Made by a program: the position numbers and the translations under genes. From NCBI GenBank assembly GCA_002407645.1, contig DHNU01000044.1, forward strand, positions 18,722 to 24,749: 6,028 nucleotides of DNA. The letters run 5' to 3'. The DNA comes from Ruminococcaceae bacterium UBA5408 (lineage in GTDB: Bacteria > Bacillota > Clostridia > Oscillospirales > Acutalibacteraceae). A model generated the notes under the pieces. That model searched no databases. It worked only from the letters and a program-made list of their open reading frames with translations, and had not been told where the DNA came from. This document shows, in pieces, positions 4,995-6,028 of the stretch. Position 1 is the first letter of the stretch, and each line of letters starts with the position of its first letter.

Positions 4995-6028
4995 ATGCTA
5001 AATACGAACTATTCGGAAAAGTTTGTTAAAGAAGGCCTTACGTTCGACGATGTTCTGCTTATTCCGGCTGAGTCCCACGTTCTGCCAAAGGAGGTGGACT
5101 TGTCTACTCAGCTTACTAAAACAATTAAGCTGAACACTCCGCTTATAACTGCGGCAATGGATACGGTTACAGAAAGCAATATGGCAATCGCAATTGCGCG
5201 TGAAGGCGGAATTGGGATTATTCACAAGAACATGTCTATTGAAAGACAGGCGGATATGGTTGACAGAGTAAAGCGTTCTGAAAACGGGGTTATTGTAAAT
5301 CCCTTTTTCCTTTCTCCTCAGCATTATGTTAACGATGCAAACCAAATCATGGCAAGATACCGCATTTCAGGTGTTCCGATTTGCGAAAACGGAAAGCTTG
5401 TCGGTATTATTACAAACCGCGACCTGCGTTTTATGACTGATGAAGATTTTAACCAGCCTATTTCGGCGGTAATGACAAAAGAAAACCTTGTAACCGCTCC
5501 TGTTGGGACAACCCTATCACAGGCAAAGGAAATTTTGCGCAAACACAGAATTGAAAAACTTCCGCTTGTTGACGATAAGGGAAATTTAAAAGGCTTAATT
5601 ACAATTAAGGATATAGAAAAAGCCGTTCGCTATCCTAATTCCGCAAGGGACGCTGGAGGAAGACTTCTCTGCGGTGCTGCTATCGGTGCCACGGGCGACG
5701 TTCTTGAACGTGTTGCAGAACTTGTTAAGGCACAGGTTGACGTTGTTGCACTTGACTCTGCACATGGACACAACGACGGCGTTTTAAACGCTGTAAGAAA
5801 AGTAAAAAAGGCATATCCGAATCTTCAGGTTATAGCCGGAAATATCGCAACGGCGGACGCCGCAAGAGCGCTTATCGATGCGGGCGCGGATTGTATTAAG
5901 GTCGGTATCGGGCCTGGCTCAATCTGCACAACAAGAATTGTAGCGGGTATCGGTGTTCCACAGATTACTGCTATTTACGACGCAGCCTGTGCCGCTGAAA
6001 AAGCAGGCATTCCGGTAATTGCCGACGG
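4995..6028 (+). CDS. guaB: Inosine-5'-monophosphate dehydrogenase, 3'-truncated
   Basis: The frame runs off the right edge after 344 complete codons, about 70 percent of a normal GuaB. The enzyme oxidises IMP to XMP with NAD+, the committed step of guanine nucleotide synthesis in the cytoplasm. The N-terminus has the family hallmark [15 protein letters not shown], then [22 protein letters not shown] and [12 protein letters not shown] Bateman module of two CBS domains follows (about residues 95-210: [13 protein letters not shown]...ISGVP...[12 protein letters not shown], then [11 protein letters not shown]...[24 protein letters not shown]). The catalytic barrel resumes with the NAD-contacting DSAHGH (Asp254) and the active-site loop [11 protein letters not shown] with catalytic Cys311. 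The missing C-terminus would carry the mobile flap. AGGAGG ends five bases before the ATG. The presence of the CBS module and this motif separate it from GMP reductase. Confidence 0.97.
   Translation, partial: MLNTNYSEKFVKEGLTFDDVLLIPAESHVLPKEVDLSTQLTKTIKLNTPLITAAMDTVTESNMAIAIAREGGIGIIHKNMSIERQADMVDRVKRSENGVIVNPFFLSPQHYVNDANQIMARYRISGVPICENGKLVGIITNRDLRFMTDEDFNQPISAVMTKENLVTAPVGTTLSQAKEILRKHRIEKLPLVDDKGNLKGLITIKDIEKAVRYPNSARDAGGRLLCGAAIGATGDVLERVAELVKAQVDVVALDSAHGHNDGVLNAVRKVKKAYPNLQVIAGNIATADAARALIDAGADCIKVGIGPGSICTTRIVAGIGVPQITAIYDAACAAEKAGIPVIAD

Overview
This window looks like origin-proximal core chromosome of a low-to-moderate-GC Gram-positive bacterium in the Bacillota, most likely class Clostridia and possibly an Oscillospiraceae/Ruminococcaceae-like gut lineage. 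The basis is the order noc, parA (soj), parB (spo0J), serS, strong AGGAGG-type ribosome binding sites, AT-rich intergenic DNA and Clostridia-like protein sequences. The family-level placement is inference only.

Layout: (1) The 3' end of noc (1-345) is followed by a good intrinsic terminator (393-423). (2) A 728-bp gap (346-1073) holds two unexplained hairpins, a possible 40-residue membrane peptide on the minus strand (625-747), a parS-like site one base off consensus (926-941) and an extended -10 promoter facing parA (956-983). (3) parA (1074-1838), parB (1857-2708) and serS (2764-4041) are tightly spaced on the plus strand, with no terminator between them, and end at a hairpin terminator (4049-4064). 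They read as one operon. (4) An acyl-ACP thioesterase-family gene (4103-4852) follows. (5) A strong promoter (4872-4900) and a structured leader precede guaB (IMP dehydrogenase, 4995 to the window edge), which is cut at its 3' end.

Noc, ParA, ParB and parS together form the chromosome segregation and division-site module. ParB loads on parS as a CTP-dependent clamp, ParA is its ATPase partner, and the ParB paralogue Noc keeps division off the nucleoid. SerS, the thioesterase and GuaB are housekeeping enzymes for translation, acyl-chain release and guanine nucleotide synthesis.

I found no mobile element, CRISPR array, tRNA or rRNA, and no convincing undescribed multi-gene system. The points most worth a second look are the parS site next to the parA promoter, the minus-strand membrane microprotein and the GC-rich hairpin in the guaB leader.
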